Shown piece by piece: positions 54,298 through 64,000 of a stretch of DNA of 64,000 nucleotides. Under the pieces are notes generated by a model that was not told where the DNA came from, searched no databases, and was given only the letters and a program-made list of their open reading frames with translations. Source of the stretch: Brucella haematophila (GTDB taxonomy: Bacteria; Pseudomonadota; Alphaproteobacteria; Rhizobiales; Rhizobiaceae); contig NZ_VCPE01000016.1 in NCBI RefSeq assembly GCF_005938105.1, positions 79,020-143,019 of the forward strand. The letters run 5' to 3'. A program made the translations under genes and the position numbers. How positions within the stretch are numbered: position 1 is the stretch's first letter; every line of letters starts with the position of its first letter.

Positions 54298-54326
54298 GGC
54301 GCGCCACGGCAAGACCATGGCGCGCC
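54298..54326. other. GC-rich hairpin in the rpoB-rpoC spacer
   Basis: GGCGCGCCACGG pairs with CCATGGCGCGCC (one mismatch) around CAAGA. It lies just after the rpoB stop. The only U-tract is on the plus strand (TCGATTTTTT), so for the rpoBC transcript it is a hairpin without tail, while on the opposite strand it has the form of an intrinsic terminator. Confidence 0.55.
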
Positions 54327-54334
54327 TCGATTTT

Positions 54335-57300
54335 TTACTCTGCAGCGTCCGGCAGGGCCGGCTGTTCAGCATCGCGCGTGTCGTCGAGTTCGACATTGAG
54401 GCCGAGCGAGCGCATTTCCTTGACGAGAACGTTGAAGCTCTCTGGAATGCCCGCTTCGAAAGTGTCGTCTCCGCGCACGATGGCTTCGTAGACCTTGGTA
54501 CGGCCTGCCACGTCGTCCGACTTGACCGTAAGCATTTCCTGCAGCGTGTAAGCTGCACCGTATGCTTCCAGTGCCCAGACCTCCATTTCGCCGAAGCGCT
54601 GACCACCGAACTGGGCCTTGCCGCCCAGAGGCTGCTGCGTAACGAGCGAGTAAGGTCCGATCGAACGGGCGTGGATCTTGTCGTCGACCAGGTGGTGGAG
54701 CTTCAACATGTAGATGTAGCCCATGGTCACCTGACGGTCGAACGGCTCACCCGTACGTCCATCATACAGCGTCGACTGACCCGAGGTCGCAAGACCGGCA
54801 TCCGTCAGCATCGCATTGATGTCGGCTTCGACGGCACCGTCGAAGACCGGCGTTGCGATGGACACGCCGCGCTTCACCTGATTGGCCAGCATGACAACGG
54901 AATCGTCGTCATAAGACCGGATCGGCTCATTGCGGTCGTTGTCCGGATAGATGTGCTCCAGCGTATCGCGCAGCGGCTCAATATTGGCCGTCTTGCGGTA
55001 AACGTCGAGAAGCTCACCGATCTTCTTGCCCATGCCAGCGCATGCCCAGCCGAGGTGGGTTTCCAGAATCTGGCCCACATTCATACGGCTCGGAACGCCA
55101 AGCGGGTTCAACACGATGTCGGCATGCGTACCGTCTTCGAGGAACGGCATGTCCTCGACCGGCAGAATGCGCGAAACCACACCCTTGTTACCGTGACGGC
55201 CAGCCATCTTGTCGCCTGGCTGGATCTTGCGCTTCACAGCGACAAAGACCTTGACCATCTTCATGACGCCTGGAGGCATCTCGTCGCCGCGCTGTACCTT
55301 TTCGACCTTGTCCATGAAGCGTGCTTCGAGCAGCTTCTTGGATTCGTCGTACTGGCCACGCAGAGCTTCCAATTCACCCTGAAGCTTTTCGTCTTCAACG
55401 GCAAACTGCCACCACTGCGAACGCGGATACTCGGTCATGAGTTCGCGGCTGATCGTCGTGCCCTTCTTGAAGCCCTTCGGGCCGGCAGCGGCAACCTTGC
55501 CATCGATCATGTCGGCGAGACGGCCATAGACGTTGCGGTCCAGGATAGCCTGTTCGTCGTCACGGTCCTTGGCGAGACGCTCGATTTCCTCGCGCTCGAT
55601 AGCCATGGCGCGTTCGTCCTTTTCAACGCCGTGGCGATTGAAAACGCGAACTTCCACAACCGTACCGTAGGTTCCGGGCGGCATACGCATGGAGGTGTCA
55701 CGAACGTCGGACGCCTTTTCACCGAAGATGGCGCGCAGAAGCTTTTCTTCCGGCGTCATCGGGCTTTCGCCCTTCGGGGTGATCTTGCCGACAAGAATGT
55801 CGCCAGGATGCACTTCAGCACCGATGTAGACGATACCTGCTTCGTCGAGGTTCTTCAGCGCTTCTTCCGATACGTTCGGAATATCGCGGGTGATTTCCTC
55901 AGGTCCAAGCTTGGTGTCGCGGGCAGCAACTTCGAATTCCTCGATGTGGATCGAGGTGAACACGTCGTCCGAAACGATCTTTTCCGAGAGAAGGATCGAA
56001 TCTTCGTAGTTGTAGCCGTTCCACGGCATGAACGCGACGAGCACGTTGCGGCCGAGAGCCAGATCGCCGAGATCGGTCGACGGACCGTCAGCAATGATGT
56101 CGCCCTTACCAATCGGATCGCCGACGCGAACGAGTGGACGCTGGTTGATACAGGTCGACTGGTTCGAACGCTGGAACTTCTGCAGACGATAGATATCGAC
56201 GCCCGACTTGGACGGATCGAGATCTTCCGTAGCGCGGATAACGATACGGGTCGCATCGACCTGATCGACAATACCGCCACGACGCGCCGCAATTGCTGCA
56301 CCGGAGTCGCGAGCCACAATCGGTTCCATACCCGTACCGACGAACGGCGCTTCAGCGCGAACGAGCGGCACAGCCTGACGCTGCATGTTCGAGCCCATGA
56401 GAGCGCGGTTGGCGTCGTCGTTTTCAAGGAACGGAATGAGCGCTGCTGCAACCGAAACGAGCTGCTTCGGCGAAACGTCCATCAGGTCCACGTTTTCACG
56501 CGGCGCCATCATCACTTCACCGGCATGACGGCAGATGACGAACTCGTCAACAAAACCGCCCTGTGCGTCCAGCTCAACGTTTGCCTGGGCAACCGAGTGC
56601 TTGGCTTCTTCCATGGCCGACAGATAGACAACGTCGTTCGTTACCTTGCCGTCGATCACCTTACGGTACGGGCTTTCGATGAAGCCGTACTTGTTGACGC
56701 GGGCAAAAGTTGCAAGCGAGTTGATCAGACCGATATTCGGGCCTTCCGGCGTTTCAATCGGGCAGATACGGCCATAGTGGGTCGGATGCACGTCGCGGAC
56801 TTCGAAGCCAGCGCGCTCACGGGTCAAACCGCCCGGTCCAAGAGCCGAAAGACGGCGCTTGTGGGTGATTTCCGAAAGCGGGTTGGTCTGATCCATGAAC
56901 TGCGACAGCTGCGACGAACCGAAGAATTCACGAACGGCAGCCGCTGCGGGCTTCGCGTTGATGAGATCCTGCGGCATGACCGTGTCGATTTCGATCGAGG
57001 ACATACGTTCCTTGATCGCGCGCTCCATGCGGAGCAGACCGACGCGGTACTGATTTTCCATCAGTTCGCCGACCGAACGCACGCGGCGATTGCCGAGATT
57101 GTCGATATCGTCGATTTCGCCACGACCATCACGCAGTTCCACGAGCATCTTGACCACGGCCAAAATGTCTTCCTTGCGCAGCACGCGCACGGTGTCTTCC
57201 GCGTCGAGGTCCAGACGCATGTTCATCTTGACGCGACCGACGGCCGAAAGGTCGTAACGCTCTGCATCGAAGAACAGCGAGTTGAACATCGCTTCGGCGG

Positions 57301-58468
57301 AATCCATCGTAGGCGGTTCGCCAGGACGCATCACGCGATAGATGTCGAACAGCGCATCCTGACGGCTTTCGTTCTTATCGACAGCCAGCGTGTTACGGAT
57401 GTAACCGCCAATGTTGATATGATCGATGTCCAGAACGTTGATTTCGGTTTCACCGGTGTCGAGCAGCGTCTTGAGGACCTTCTCGTCGATTTCGTCACCG
57501 GCTTCGAGATAGATCTCGCCGGTTGCGTAATTGACGACATCTTCCGCCAGATAAGCGCCGAACAGGTCGTCTTCGGTAGCCTTGATGGCTTTCAGACCCT
57601 TTTCAGCAAGCTGCTTGGCCGAACGGGCCGTGAGCTTCTTACCGGCTTCCAGAACAACTTCGCCCGTATCCGCGTCGATGAGATCGGAAATGATCTTCAT
57701 GCCCTTGAAGCGGTCAGCAGAATACGGAATGCGCCAGTTGTCGCCGTCACGCGAATAGGTGACGGTCTTGTAGAAGGTCGACAGAATTTCTTCGCCGTCC
57801 ATGCCGAGCGCCATGAGCAGCGTCGTTGCCGGCAGCTTGCGGCGACGGTCGATACGCGCATAGACGATGTCCTTGGAATCGAACTCAATGTCGAGCCAGG
57901 AACCGCGGTAAGGAATGACGCGAGCAGCGAACAGGAGCTTGCCCGAAGAATGGGTTTTGCCCTTGTCGTGATCGAAGAAGACGCCCGGCGAACGGTGCAT
58001 CTGCGAAACGATCACGCGCTCCGTGCCGTTGACGATGAAGGTGCCGTTATCGGTCATGAGCGGCATATCGCCCATGTACACGTCCTGCTCCTTGATGTCC
58101 TTGATGGACTTCGCGCCGGTATCTTCGTCAATATCAAATACGATAAGACGCAGCGTCACCTTGAGCGGCGCGGAATAGGTCAGGTCGCGCTGACGGCATT
58201 CGTCAACGTCGAACTTCGGTGGATCGAATTCGTAACGGACGAATTCGAGCATGGAAGCGCCGGAGAAATCCTGGATAGGGAAAACAGACTTGAAAACCGC
58301 CTGCAAACCCTCGTCAGGACGCCCGCCGGATGGTTCTTCAACCATTAGGAACTGGTCGTAAGATGCCTTCTGAACCTCGATAAGGTTCGGCATCTCGGCG
58401 ACCTCTGGGATCTTGCCGAAAAATTTGCGTACGCGCTTGCGACCATTGAATGAATGGGTCTGAGCCAT
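54335..58468 (-). CDS. rpoB: RNA polymerase beta subunit
   Basis: A 1377-residue catalytic subunit. The rifampicin region reads [31 protein letters not shown], the sensitive form. [20 protein letters not shown] and [33 protein letters not shown] are the conserved C-terminal catalytic and clamp blocks. The ATG is preceded by CGAGGAGCGACG. Upstream is a structured 405-base spacer from rplL. Sense codons TTA, CTA and TCA are avoided enough to leave a long antisense frame open. Confidence 0.98.
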   Translation of the reverse strand: MAQTHSFNGRKRVRKFFGKIPEVAEMPNLIEVQKASYDQFLMVEEPSGGRPDEGLQAVFKSVFPIQDFSGASMLEFVRYEFDPPKFDVDECRQRDLTYSAPLKVTLRLIVFDIDEDTGAKSIKDIKEQDVYMGDMPLMTDNGTFIVNGTERVIVSQMHRSPGVFFDHDKGKTHSSGKLLFAARVIPYRGSWLDIEFDSKDIVYARIDRRRKLPATTLLMALGMDGEEILSTFYKTVTYSRDGDNWRIPYSADRFKGMKIISDLIDADTGEVVLEAGKKLTARSAKQLAEKGLKAIKATEDDLFGAYLAEDVVNYATGEIYLEAGDEIDEKVLKTLLDTGETEINVLDIDHINIGGYIRNTLAVDKNESRQDALFDIYRVMRPGEPPTMDSAEAMFNSLFFDAERYDLSAVGRVKMNMRLDLDAEDTVRVLRKEDILAVVKMLVELRDGRGEIDDIDNLGNRRVRSVGELMENQYRVGLLRMERAIKERMSSIEIDTVMPQDLINAKPAAAAVREFFGSSQLSQFMDQTNPLSEITHKRRLSALGPGGLTRERAGFEVRDVHPTHYGRICPIETPEGPNIGLINSLATFARVNKYGFIESPYRKVIDGKVTNDVVYLSAMEEAKHSVAQANVELDAQGGFVDEFVICRHAGEVMMAPRENVDLMDVSPKQLVSVAAALIPFLENDDANRALMGSNMQRQAVPLVRAEAPFVGTGMEPIVARDSGAAIAARRGGIVDQVDATRIVIRATEDLDPSKSGVDIYRLQKFQRSNQSTCINQRPLVRVGDPIGKGDIIADGPSTDLGDLALGRNVLVAFMPWNGYNYEDSILLSEKIVSDDVFTSIHIEEFEVAARDTKLGPEEITRDIPNVSEEALKNLDEAGIVYIGAEVHPGDILVGKITPKGESPMTPEEKLLRAIFGEKASDVRDTSMRMPPGTYGTVVEVRVFNRHGVEKDERAMAIEREEIERLAKDRDDEQAILDRNVYGRLADMIDGKVAAAGPKGFKKGTTISRELMTEYPRSQWWQFAVEDEKLQGELEALRGQYDESKKLLEARFMDKVEKVQRGDEMPPGVMKMVKVFVAVKRKIQPGDKMAGRHGNKGVVSRILPVEDMPFLEDGTHADIVLNPLGVPSRMNVGQILETHLGWACAGMGKKIGELLDVYRKTANIEPLRDTLEHIYPDNDRNEPIRSYDDDSVVMLANQVKRGVSIATPVFDGAVEADINAMLTDAGLATSGQSTLYDGRTGEPFDRQVTMGYIYMLKLHHLVDDKIHARSIGPYSLVTQQPLGGKAQFGGQRFGEMEVWALEAYGAAYTLQEMLTVKSDDVAGRTKVYEAIVRGDDTFEAGIPESFNVLVKEMRSLGLNVELDDTRDAEQPALPDAAE

Positions 58469-58486
58469 CGTCGCTCCTCGTTCTAT

Positions 58487-58541
58487 AGCCTTGCGGCTTG
58501 CTCACGCCTTGCGGCCTTTATCATGCGCCGCCTTGCGGCGG
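58487..58541 (-). other. Three GCAA-tetraloop hairpins in the rpoB leader
   Basis: On the RNA strand three stems each close GCAA: CCGCC-GCAA-GGCGG (58528-58541), GCC-GCAA-GGC (58506-58515) and AGCC-GCAA-GGCT (58487-58498). GCAA is a stable GNRA tetraloop. The last hairpin ends 18 bases before the rpoB start codon, next to the ribosome site. Confidence 0.55.
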
Positions 58542-58836
58542 TCCTTCGAGCGTATGGTTTTTCAAGTTGATGAGACCTGAAACGGACCATGCGCAATCTC
58601 GTCGTATCAAAGCAACTTTCGCACTGATTCGTGCGCAGGGTGCTCTCTGCATCGGCCCAAAAATCGAAGTCGATTTTTGGAAAGCACGATGCATGGATGC
58701 TAGCTATTAGAGCGACCTTTACGCGTCGTAAACGACGCGTGGCGCTCTAATGGGCTAAAACCCATTTCCTGAAAGCCGCTCTGGCGTTCAGAAAAAGGGT
58801 TTCCACTTAGTCGATCCACCGTCTTACGGGCGGAAC

Positions 58837-58860
58837 TGGCGGATGGAAAACCATCCGCCA
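58837..58860 (-). other. Perfect hairpin after rplL
   Basis: TGGCGGATGG and CCATCCGCCA form a perfect 10-bp stem with a four-base loop, 13 bases after the rplL stop. No U-tract follows, so it is a better candidate for attenuation with a helper factor or for RNase III cleavage than for intrinsic termination. Confidence 0.6.
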
Positions 58861-58873
58861 GAATAGTCCGAAC

Positions 58874-59248
<375 letters not shown>

Positions 59249-59300
59249 TTTGGTATTTCCTTAGTTTCAAGGTTTGAACAATTGACAGCGAAAAACGGCC

Positions 59301-59819
59301 TTACGCCGCCTCGTTCTTCCGGGCGTGCGCGCCAATAACGCGAGCGATCTGGCCCGCTGGTGCGCTGGTAAGTACTGCGAGACGCTGAGCCGGGGTCTGG
59401 ATCATTCCAACCAGCTTTGCGCGCAGTTCGTCGAGCGATGGGAGCGAAGCAAGCGACTTGACGCCATCGGCGTTAAGCGTCGTTGCACCCATTGCACCGC
59501 CGAGGATAACGAGCTTGTCGTTAGCCTTGGCGAATTCGACGGCTACTTTCGGAGCAGCAATCGGGTCGTTTGCATAAGCAACAACCGTCTGACCTGTAAA
59601 CAGATCAGAAATGCCTTCCGATTCCGTGCCCTGAAGAGCGATCTTGGCAAGGCGGTTTTTCGCGACTTTAACGGACCCACCTGCATCACGCATCTTCGAG
59701 CGAAGATCGCTCATCTGCGCAACGGTGAGACCGGTATAGTGGGCCACGACGACCGAACCGGACTCTTTAAAAGCGCCGTTCAGCCACGAGACAAATTCGC
59801 GTTTTTCCGCTCTATCCAC
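59301..59819 (-). CDS. rplJ: 50S ribosomal protein L10
   Basis: A 172-residue protein that anchors L7/L12 to 23S r[65 protein letters not shown] is standard. The start codon is GTG, with GGAGAG upstream. In bacteria L10 or the L10-L12 complex represses its own mRNA through a leader; a candidate is present at 59835-59911. Confidence 0.97.
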   Translation of the reverse strand: MDRAEKREFVSWLNGAFKESGSVVVAHYTGLTVAQMSDLRSKMRDAGGSVKVAKNRLAKIALQGTESEGISDLFTGQTVVAYANDPIAAPKVAVEFAKANDKLVILGGAMGATTLNADGVKSLASLPSLDELRAKLVGMIQTPAQRLAVLTSAPAGQIARVIGAHARKNEAA

Positions 59820-59834
59820 TGTCTCTCTCCAGTA

Positions 59835-59911
59835 GACAGGACCACATGGCCCTGCCGGGTTGCCTTTGCCGGACGAACTTCACAGTCAGCCCGACGTTCG
59901 AGGATCCTGTC
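59835..59911 (-). promoter_or_regulatory. Candidate L10 leader (rplJL autoregulation)
   Basis: GACAGGA at 59835-59841 and TCCTGTC at 59905-59911 form a 7-bp long-range helix enclosing 63 bases that end 15 bases before the rplJ start. L10 leaders of bacteria have such a closing helix with an L10-binding internal loop. The internal loop was not verified against the family model. Confidence 0.45.
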
Positions 59912-60186
59912 CCCTTCAGCTATCCTGGAAACCAGGCATCACTCAAAGGCAACTACGGTTCAAACCTTGCATGCGTTCACACGCGAAACAGGGTTATTCC
60001 ACGTCTCATGCAGGCTATGTTTTAAGGAAAATCACCCGAAGATGATCAACCGCCTGCAATCTCGGACAGGATAACCGGACTTTCGTCCGGCTATCCGGAT
60101 CATACGATCCGGAATTCTTGCACTTCGACCGCTTTCGCGATGCCGGCGTGCCGCCGATGCGCCCTCCCCTTAAAGAGAAAGGCATA

Positions 60187-60206
60187 GGCTCCGGCGAACC
60201 GGAGCC
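60187..60206 (-). terminator. UUCG hairpin attenuator after rplA
   Basis: GGCTCCGG-TTCG-CCGGAGCC, an 8-bp stem with a UUCG tetraloop on the RNA strand, lies 8 bases after the rplA stop and is followed by TATGCCTTTCTCTTT. The U-rich tail begins 7 bases later, so termination is likely partial, balancing rplKA against rplJL-rpoBC. Confidence 0.6.
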
Positions 60207-60214
60207 CAGATAGA

Positions 60215-60916
60215 TTAAGCGACGACCTTGACGGTTGCCGGATCGACCTTGACGCCAACGCCCATGGTCGAGGAAAGCGAAACGCGCTTGACGTATTCGC
60301 CCTTGGCAGCCGACGGCTTTGCCTTGATGACGGCGTCAGCGAAAGCCTTGATGTTTTCTTCGAGCTTCTGCGAGTCGAACGAAACCTTGCCGATACCGGC
60401 ATGGATGATACCAGCCTTCTCGACGCGGAATTCTACTGCACCGCCCTTGGAAGCAGCAACAGCAGCAGCAACGTCGGTGGTGACGGTGCCAACCTTCGGG
60501 TTCGGCATCATGCCACGCGGGCCGAGAACCTTACCGAGACGACCGACGAGCGGCATCATGTCCGGGGTTGCAATGCAGCGATCGAACTCGATCTTGCCGC
60601 CATTGACGATTTCGAACAGTTCTTCCGCACCGACGATGTCGGCGCCAGCCTTCTTGGCTTCTTCAGCCTTGTCGCCACGTGCGAAAACAGCAACGCGAAC
60701 CGTACGGCCGGTGCCGTTCGGCAGGTTGACAACGCCGCGAACCATCTGGTCAGCGTGACGCGGGTCAACACCGAGGTTCATCGCGATTTCGATGGTTTCA
60801 TCGAACTTGGCGATTGCACGTTCCTTGACGAGGCCGATAGCAGCCGACAGATCGTACAGCTTGTTACGATCAACGCCTTCGCGGATCTTGTTAATGCGCT
60901 TGGAAATCTTCGCCAT
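60215..60916 (-). CDS. rplA: 50S ribosomal protein L1
   Basis: A 233-residue stalk protein that moves E-site t[84 protein letters not shown] is standard, as is [23 protein letters not shown]. In E. coli L1 represses its own rplKA operon. It starts 4 bases after the rplK stop, so the two are coupled. Confidence 0.98.
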   Translation of the reverse strand: MAKISKRINKIREGVDRNKLYDLSAAIGLVKERAIAKFDETIEIAMNLGVDPRHADQMVRGVVNLPNGTGRTVRVAVFARGDKAEEAKKAGADIVGAEELFEIVNGGKIEFDRCIATPDMMPLVGRLGKVLGPRGMMPNPKVGTVTTDVAAAVAASKGGAVEFRVEKAGIIHAGIGKVSFDSQKLEENIKAFADAVIKAKPSAAKGEYVKRVSLSSTMGVGVKVDPATVKVVA

Positions 60917-60920
60917 CGTC

Positions 60921-61349
60921 TCAGCCCACCACTTCCAGGCCCATCGAACGGGCAGAACCTTCGATCATGCGCATTGCTGCTTCAATGTCAGCGGCGTTCA
61001 GATCTTTCATCTTCGCTTCAGCGATCGTGCGAACCTTGTCGCGGGAGATCGTGCCGGCGCTTGCCTTGCCCGGGGTCTTCGAACCGGACTTGAGGTTAGC
61101 GGCCTTCTTGAGGAAGTAGGTCACCGGAGGCGTCTTCATCACAAAAGTGAAAGACTTGTCCTGGTAATAGGTGATCACGACTGGAATCGGCGAACCCTTT
61201 TCCATTTCCTGCGAGGCAGCGTTGAACGCCTTGCAGAATTCCATGATGTTGATGCCGCGCTGACCCAGAGCCGGGCCGATTGGAGGCGAAGGGTTGGCCG
61301 CACCGGCTGCTACCTGCAGCTTGAGCTGGCCTGCAATTTTCTTAGCCAT
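60921..61349 (-). CDS. rplK: 50S ribosomal protein L11
   Basis: A 142-residue protein of the GTPase-associated centre, target of thiostrepton and needed for RelA activation. [84 protein letters not shown] is complete. The upstream spacer of 248 bases carries two small GC hairpins (GCCGG-AAAA-CCGGC at 61372 and GCCGGG-AAA-CCCGGC at 61398). Confidence 0.98.
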   Translation of the reverse strand: MAKKIAGQLKLQVAAGAANPSPPIGPALGQRGINIMEFCKAFNAASQEMEKGSPIPVVITYYQDKSFTFVMKTPPVTYFLKKAANLKSGSKTPGKASAGTISRDKVRTIAEAKMKDLNAADIEAAMRMIEGSARSMGLEVVG

Positions 61350-61597
61350 TACTTTCTGCCTTTTTTACAATGCCGGAAAACCGGCTTCTCGATTGACGCC
61401 GGGAAACCCGGCTTTCGACTGACGCCAATCAGACAAATGTCAGACTGACGGGCAGTTCGGTGGTGCGGAGATCGACGACCGGCTAAGTCGCCTTCCCTTC
61501 CACCACTTCCACTCCGGTTGGATTATTGATCCCGCTTATGCCCTCAGGCTCAATTCAGGATCTCGCTCCGGAGTGAAATGCCCTTTCGGGCAAACGA

Positions 61598-62125
61598 TCA
61601 GAGCTTATCGACCTGACCGTATTCCAGATCCACAGGCGTCGCGCGCCCGAAGATGGAAACCTCGACCTTGAGACGCGCGCGCTCTTCGTCGACTTCCTGA
61701 ACGATGCCGTTGAACGATGCGAACGGACCGTCGGAAACGCGAACCTGCTCACCGATTTCGAAGGAGACCGAGGTCTTCGGACGATCAACACCATCCTGAA
61801 CCTGGTTCAGAATCTGATCGACTTCCTTCTGGGAAACCGGAACCGGCTTGGAGTCACCGAGGAAACCGGTGACGCGCGGCGTATTCTTGATCAGCGAAAA
61901 GACGGCATCGGTCAGCGTGGCATGCACGAGCACGTAACCCGGAAAGAACTTGCGCTCAGCATCAACCTTGCGGCCGCGGCGCACTTCAACGATCTTTTCG
62001 GTCGGCACAACGATCTGTTCAATCAGATTGGACAGACCCTTCTGTGCAGCCTTGGCTTCGATGTCCTCAGCCACCTTCTTTTCGAAATTTGAATAGGCGT
62101 GAACGATGTACCAGCGCGCCGTCAT
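61598..62125 (-). CDS. nusG: Transcription antitermination factor NusG
   Basis: A 175-residue factor with an N-terminal NGN domain (ARWYIVHAYSNFEKKVAEDIEAKAAQKGLSNLIEQIVVPTEKIVEVRRGRKVDAERKFFPGYVLVHATLTDAVFSLIKNTPRVTGFLG) and a C-terminal KOW domain (GEQVRVSDGPFASFNGIVQEVDEERARLKVEVSIFGRATPVDLEYGQVDKL). It links RNA polymerase with Rho or the ribosome. It lies 22 bases after secE. Confidence 0.98.
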   Translation of the reverse strand: MTARWYIVHAYSNFEKKVAEDIEAKAAQKGLSNLIEQIVVPTEKIVEVRRGRKVDAERKFFPGYVLVHATLTDAVFSLIKNTPRVTGFLGDSKPVPVSQKEVDQILNQVQDGVDRPKTSVSFEIGEQVRVSDGPFASFNGIVQEVDEERARLKVEVSIFGRATPVDLEYGQVDKL

Positions 62126-62147
62126 CTAAAAACTCCCCAATCCTGAC

Positions 62148-62348
62148 TTATCGACCAAGGCCGAGAATAAATTCTACGCCATAGGCCATAAGCTGGTCGG
62201 CAAGGAAAAAGAACGCAGCAGCCAGAAACGCCATAATCACCACCATAATGGTGGAGATAATCGTTTCACGCCGGGTCGGCCAGGTTACCTTCGCCGTTTC
62301 GGCGCGGACCTGCTGAAGAAAGGTGATCGGATTCGTTTTGGATGCCAT
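62148..62348 (-). CDS. secE: Preprotein translocase subunit SecE
   Basis: A 66-residue single-span form of SecE, usual in alphaproteobacteria. MASKTNPITFLQQVRAETAKVTWPTRRETIISTIMVVIMAFLAAAFFFLADQLMAYGVEFILGLGR has the conserved amphipathic helix (VRAETAKVTWPTRRE) and one membrane segment. It stabilises SecY. The ATG at 62348 is chosen; an alternative at 62363 would add five residues. Confidence 0.95.
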   Translation of the reverse strand: MASKTNPITFLQQVRAETAKVTWPTRRETIISTIMVVIMAFLAAAFFFLADQLMAYGVEFILGLGR

Positions 62349-62796
62349 CTGCCGCTCTGTCATTGATCGAGCGCGACCTCCAAACTTTGAGCAGCTAATC
62401 GTTTCAATCAGCGAATCAGAAGCCGGAACCCACGCGTATACGGCGCGCAAAGCTGAATTATCAGCCCCACGCACCGCGTGTCTGTTGACGTTACATAGAA
62501 TCGATTCCCACAAAACACAAGCCCAAAGGTTAAAAGAATACCATACAGGCTTGTCGGAAACCCGACCCTTGCACACACCGCTCTGTCACACCATTCAATC
62601 GTGTGACTGCGGCCTTCCCTGCCCGGCCAACAAACCGGCAGGAAATTATCGTTCTCCGACAATGCCATAGACCGCTAAAAAAAGCGCTCAATATGAGCAA
62701 TGTCGAAAAAGTTAAGGCAGCGTAAAACGCCGCCTGACTTTCCTTTATATAGAAAACGGGCGCATGCAGTCAAGCCGCATACACCCGTTTCAAAAA
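62349..62796. other. trnW-secE spacer
   Basis: A 448-base gap with no convincing ORF. It holds the probable trnW terminator at 62747-62790, a small stem at about 62716-62735 (GGC-GCGT/ACGC-GCC), and presumably the promoter of secE-nusG in the remaining 350 bases. No repeat was recognised. Confidence 0.45.
62747..62790 (-). terminator. Probable terminator after tRNA-Trp
   Basis: On the minus strand AAACGGG...ATGC pairs with GCAT...CCCGTTT, with an internal mismatch, followed by TTCTATAT. It lies 7 bases after the tRNA CCA end and would end the tuf-trnW transcript. Confidence 0.6.
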
Positions 62797-62872
62797 TGGC
62801 AGGGGCAGCAGGGCTCGAACCCGCGACCTACGGTTTTGGAGACCGTCGCTCTACCAACTGAGCTATACCCCT
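62797..62872 (-). tRNA. trnW: tRNA-Trp (CCA)
   Basis: A canonical 76-nt cloverleaf with encoded CCA. Acceptor AGGGGTA/TGCCCCT, D-arm GCTCAGTTGGTAGAGC, anticodon loop CTCCAAA (CCA anticodon, tryptophan) on stem GACGG/CCGTA-like, and T-arm with GGTTCGAGCC. It lies between the second tuf and secE, the usual place for this gene in many bacteria, and is likely processed from the tuf transcript. Confidence 0.97.
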
Positions 62873-62929
62873 ATATGACGCTGGGCGCCATAATGACCGG
62901 CGGCGAACCGCCGATCAAATGATAATTCT

Positions 62930-64000
62930 TTACTCGATGATCGAAGCGACGATGCCTGCACCGACGGTGCGGCCACCTTCACGGATAGCGAAGCGGAGCT
63001 TCTCTTCCATGGCGATCGGGACGATCAGCGTAACGTCAACGGTGACGTTGTCGCCTGGCATAACCATTTCCGTGCCTTCCGGCAGGGTCACAACACCGGT
63101 CACGTCAGTCGTACGGAAGTAGAACTGCGGGCGGTAGTTGGTGAAGAACGGCGTATGACGGCCACCTTCGTCCTTGGTCAGAATGTAAGCTTCTGCCTTG
63201 AACTTGGTGTGCGGCTTAACCGAACCCGGCTTGCAGAGAACCTGACCGCGTTCAACGTCTTCACGGCCGATACCACGAACCAGTGCGCCGATGTTGTCGC
63301 CAGCCTGGCCCTGATCGAGCAGCTTGCGGAACATTTCAACGCCGGTAACCGTCGTCTTGCCGGTCGCCTTGATGCCGACGATTTCAACTTCTTCGCCAAC
63401 CTTGACGATACCGCGCTCAACGCGACCCGTCACAACCGTACCGCGACCCGAGATCGAGAACACGTCTTCGATCGGCATCAGGAACGGCTGGTCGATCGGA
63501 CGTTCCGGGGTCGGAATGTAGCTGTCGACTGCGTCCATCAGGTTGCGAATGGCGTCTTCGCCGAGTTCCTTCGAGGAATCTTCGAGAGCTGCCAGTGCCG
63601 AACCCTTGACGATCGGAACTTCGTCGCCCGGGAAGTCGTACTTCGAGAGAAGTTCGCGAACTTCCAGTTCAACCAGTTCGAGCAGTTCTGCGTCGTCAAC
63701 CTGATCGCACTTGTTCAGGAACACGACGATTGCCGGAACGCCAACCTGACGAGCAAGCAGGATGTGCTCACGGGTCTGCGGCATCGGGCCGTCAGCTGCC
63801 GAAACAACCAGGATCGCGCCGTCCATCTGTGCAGCGCCGGTGATCATGTTCTTCACATAGTCAGCGTGGCCTGGGCAATCGACGTGGGCGTAGTGACGAG
63901 CTGCGGTTTCGTACTCAACGTGAGCCGTCGAGATCGTGATACCGCGGGCGCGTTCTTCCGGTGCAGCGTCGATCTGGTCATACGCCTTGAATTCACCGAA
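62930..64000 (-). CDS. tuf: Elongation factor Tu, copy 2 (5' part beyond the window)
   Basis: The 3' 357 codons of a second EF-Tu gene; the start lies about 105 bases beyond the right edge if its length equals copy 1. The protein is identical to copy 1 over the visible part, ending at SIIE. The two genes differ at about eight bases in 1071, all silent, and sequence identity ends sharply at the stop codon. This pattern means gene conversion between copies. It is followed by trnW after 57 bases. Confidence 0.97.
   Translation of the reverse strand, partial: FGEFKAYDQIDAAPEERARGITISTAHVEYETAARHYAHVDCPGHADYVKNMITGAAQMDGAILVVSAADGPMPQTREHILLARQVGVPAIVVFLNKCDQVDDAELLELVELEVRELLSKYDFPGDEVPIVKGSALAALEDSSKELGEDAIRNLMDAVDSYIPTPERPIDQPFLMPIEDVFSISGRGTVVTGRVERGIVKVGEEVEIVGIKATGKTTVTGVEMFRKLLDQGQAGDNIGALVRGIGREDVERGQVLCKPGSVKPHTKFKAEAYILTKDEGGRHTPFFTNYRPQFYFRTTDVTGVVTLPEGTEMVMPGDNVTVDVTLIVPIAMEEKLRFAIREGGRTVGAGIVASIIE

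Larger units (their letters stand above)
58469..58873 (-). other. Structured rplL-rpoB spacer
   Basis: This 405-base spacer contains at least six hairpins on the transcribed strand. From rplL towards rpoB: a perfect 10-bp stem with UUUU loop (58837-58860), a small TGGG/CCCA stem (58751-58764), a two-tier hairpin (58707-58750, TTAGAGCG and ACGCGTCGT arms), a 10-bp stem (58657-58680) flanked by GCATCG/CGATGC, and three GCAA-capped hairpins (58487-58541). No ORF is present. In E. coli an attenuator and RNase III site sit here; the same function is inferred. Confidence 0.6.
59820..60214 (-). other. rplA-rplJ spacer with attenuator and leader
   Basis: This 395-base gap has an attenuator-like UUCG hairpin right after rplA (60187-60206), two further stems (CCGGATC/GATCCGG at 60095-60112 and CCGGAC/GTCCGG at 60075-60090) and, near rplJ, an L10-leader-like fold. 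No gene is present. Confidence 0.55.

Noticed and set aside
54257-58348. 1363-codon open frame on the plus strand opposite rpoB
   Set aside because: It is in exact antisense codon register with rpoB and exists because TTA, CTA and TCA codons are avoided. There is no ribosome site or recognisable protein.

Overview
The window looks like core chromosome of a Brucellaceae alphaproteobacterium, either Brucella sensu lato or the former Ochrobactrum group. Evidence: RecA, EF-Tu, RpoB and the other housekeeping proteins have alphaproteobacterial character. The ribosomal gene order is rhizobial (alpha operon without rpsD, followed by a Do-family protease and rarA). recA has a GTTC-N7-GTTC SOS box, the alphaproteobacterial type. 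pccBA plus methylmalonyl-CoA mutase sit beside a PccR-type regulator. These assignments rest on reading the sequence; no database search was run.

Region 1 (1-5200) holds small conserved genes: a VanZ-like membrane protein, a DUF2336 protein, an ElaB/YqjD-like membrane-anchored protein, queF for queuosine synthesis, a tRNA-Cys-like gene with an abnormal fold, a small lipoprotein and a DUF924 protein. Region 2 (3782-11242) is a propionate module: divergent regulator pccR, then pccB, pccA and the B12-dependent mutase, which together convert propionyl-CoA to methylmalonyl-CoA and succinyl-CoA. Tandem TTTnGCAA-like boxes lie in the pccR/pccB divergent spacer.

Region 3 (11340-29825) is mixed housekeeping: two small hypothetical proteins, an aldo/keto reductase, murI-trmJ, a DJ-1/PfpI protein, a ribbon-helix-helix protein, icd, a glutathione transferase, an ArsR-like regulator divergent from a NIPSNAP-ABM pair, alaS, recA with its SOS box, an OmpA-type lipoprotein, a transglycosylase-like lipoprotein, a CPBP membrane protease behind an AT-rich spacer, rarA and a Do-family periplasmic protease.

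Region 4 (30106-64000), all on the minus strand apart from one small acidic ORF, is the main translation and transcription superlocus. Read in the direction of transcription it runs tuf(2)-trnW(CCA)-secE-nusG-rplKAJL-rpoBC, then rpsL-rpsG-fusA-tuf(1), then the S10, spc and alpha operons down to rplQ. The second tuf runs off the right edge. Spacers in this part are rich in perfect hairpins, many with tetraloops and no U-tract, and are the best place to look for undescribed RNA regulation.

No CRISPR array, prophage, insertion sequence, toxin-antitoxin or defence system was seen. The most unusual items are the tRNA-Cys-like gene at 2732-2807, the structured rplL-rpoB spacer with three GCAA-capped hairpins in the rpoB leader, the long-range stem between rplO and secY, and the tandem operator-like boxes at pccR.
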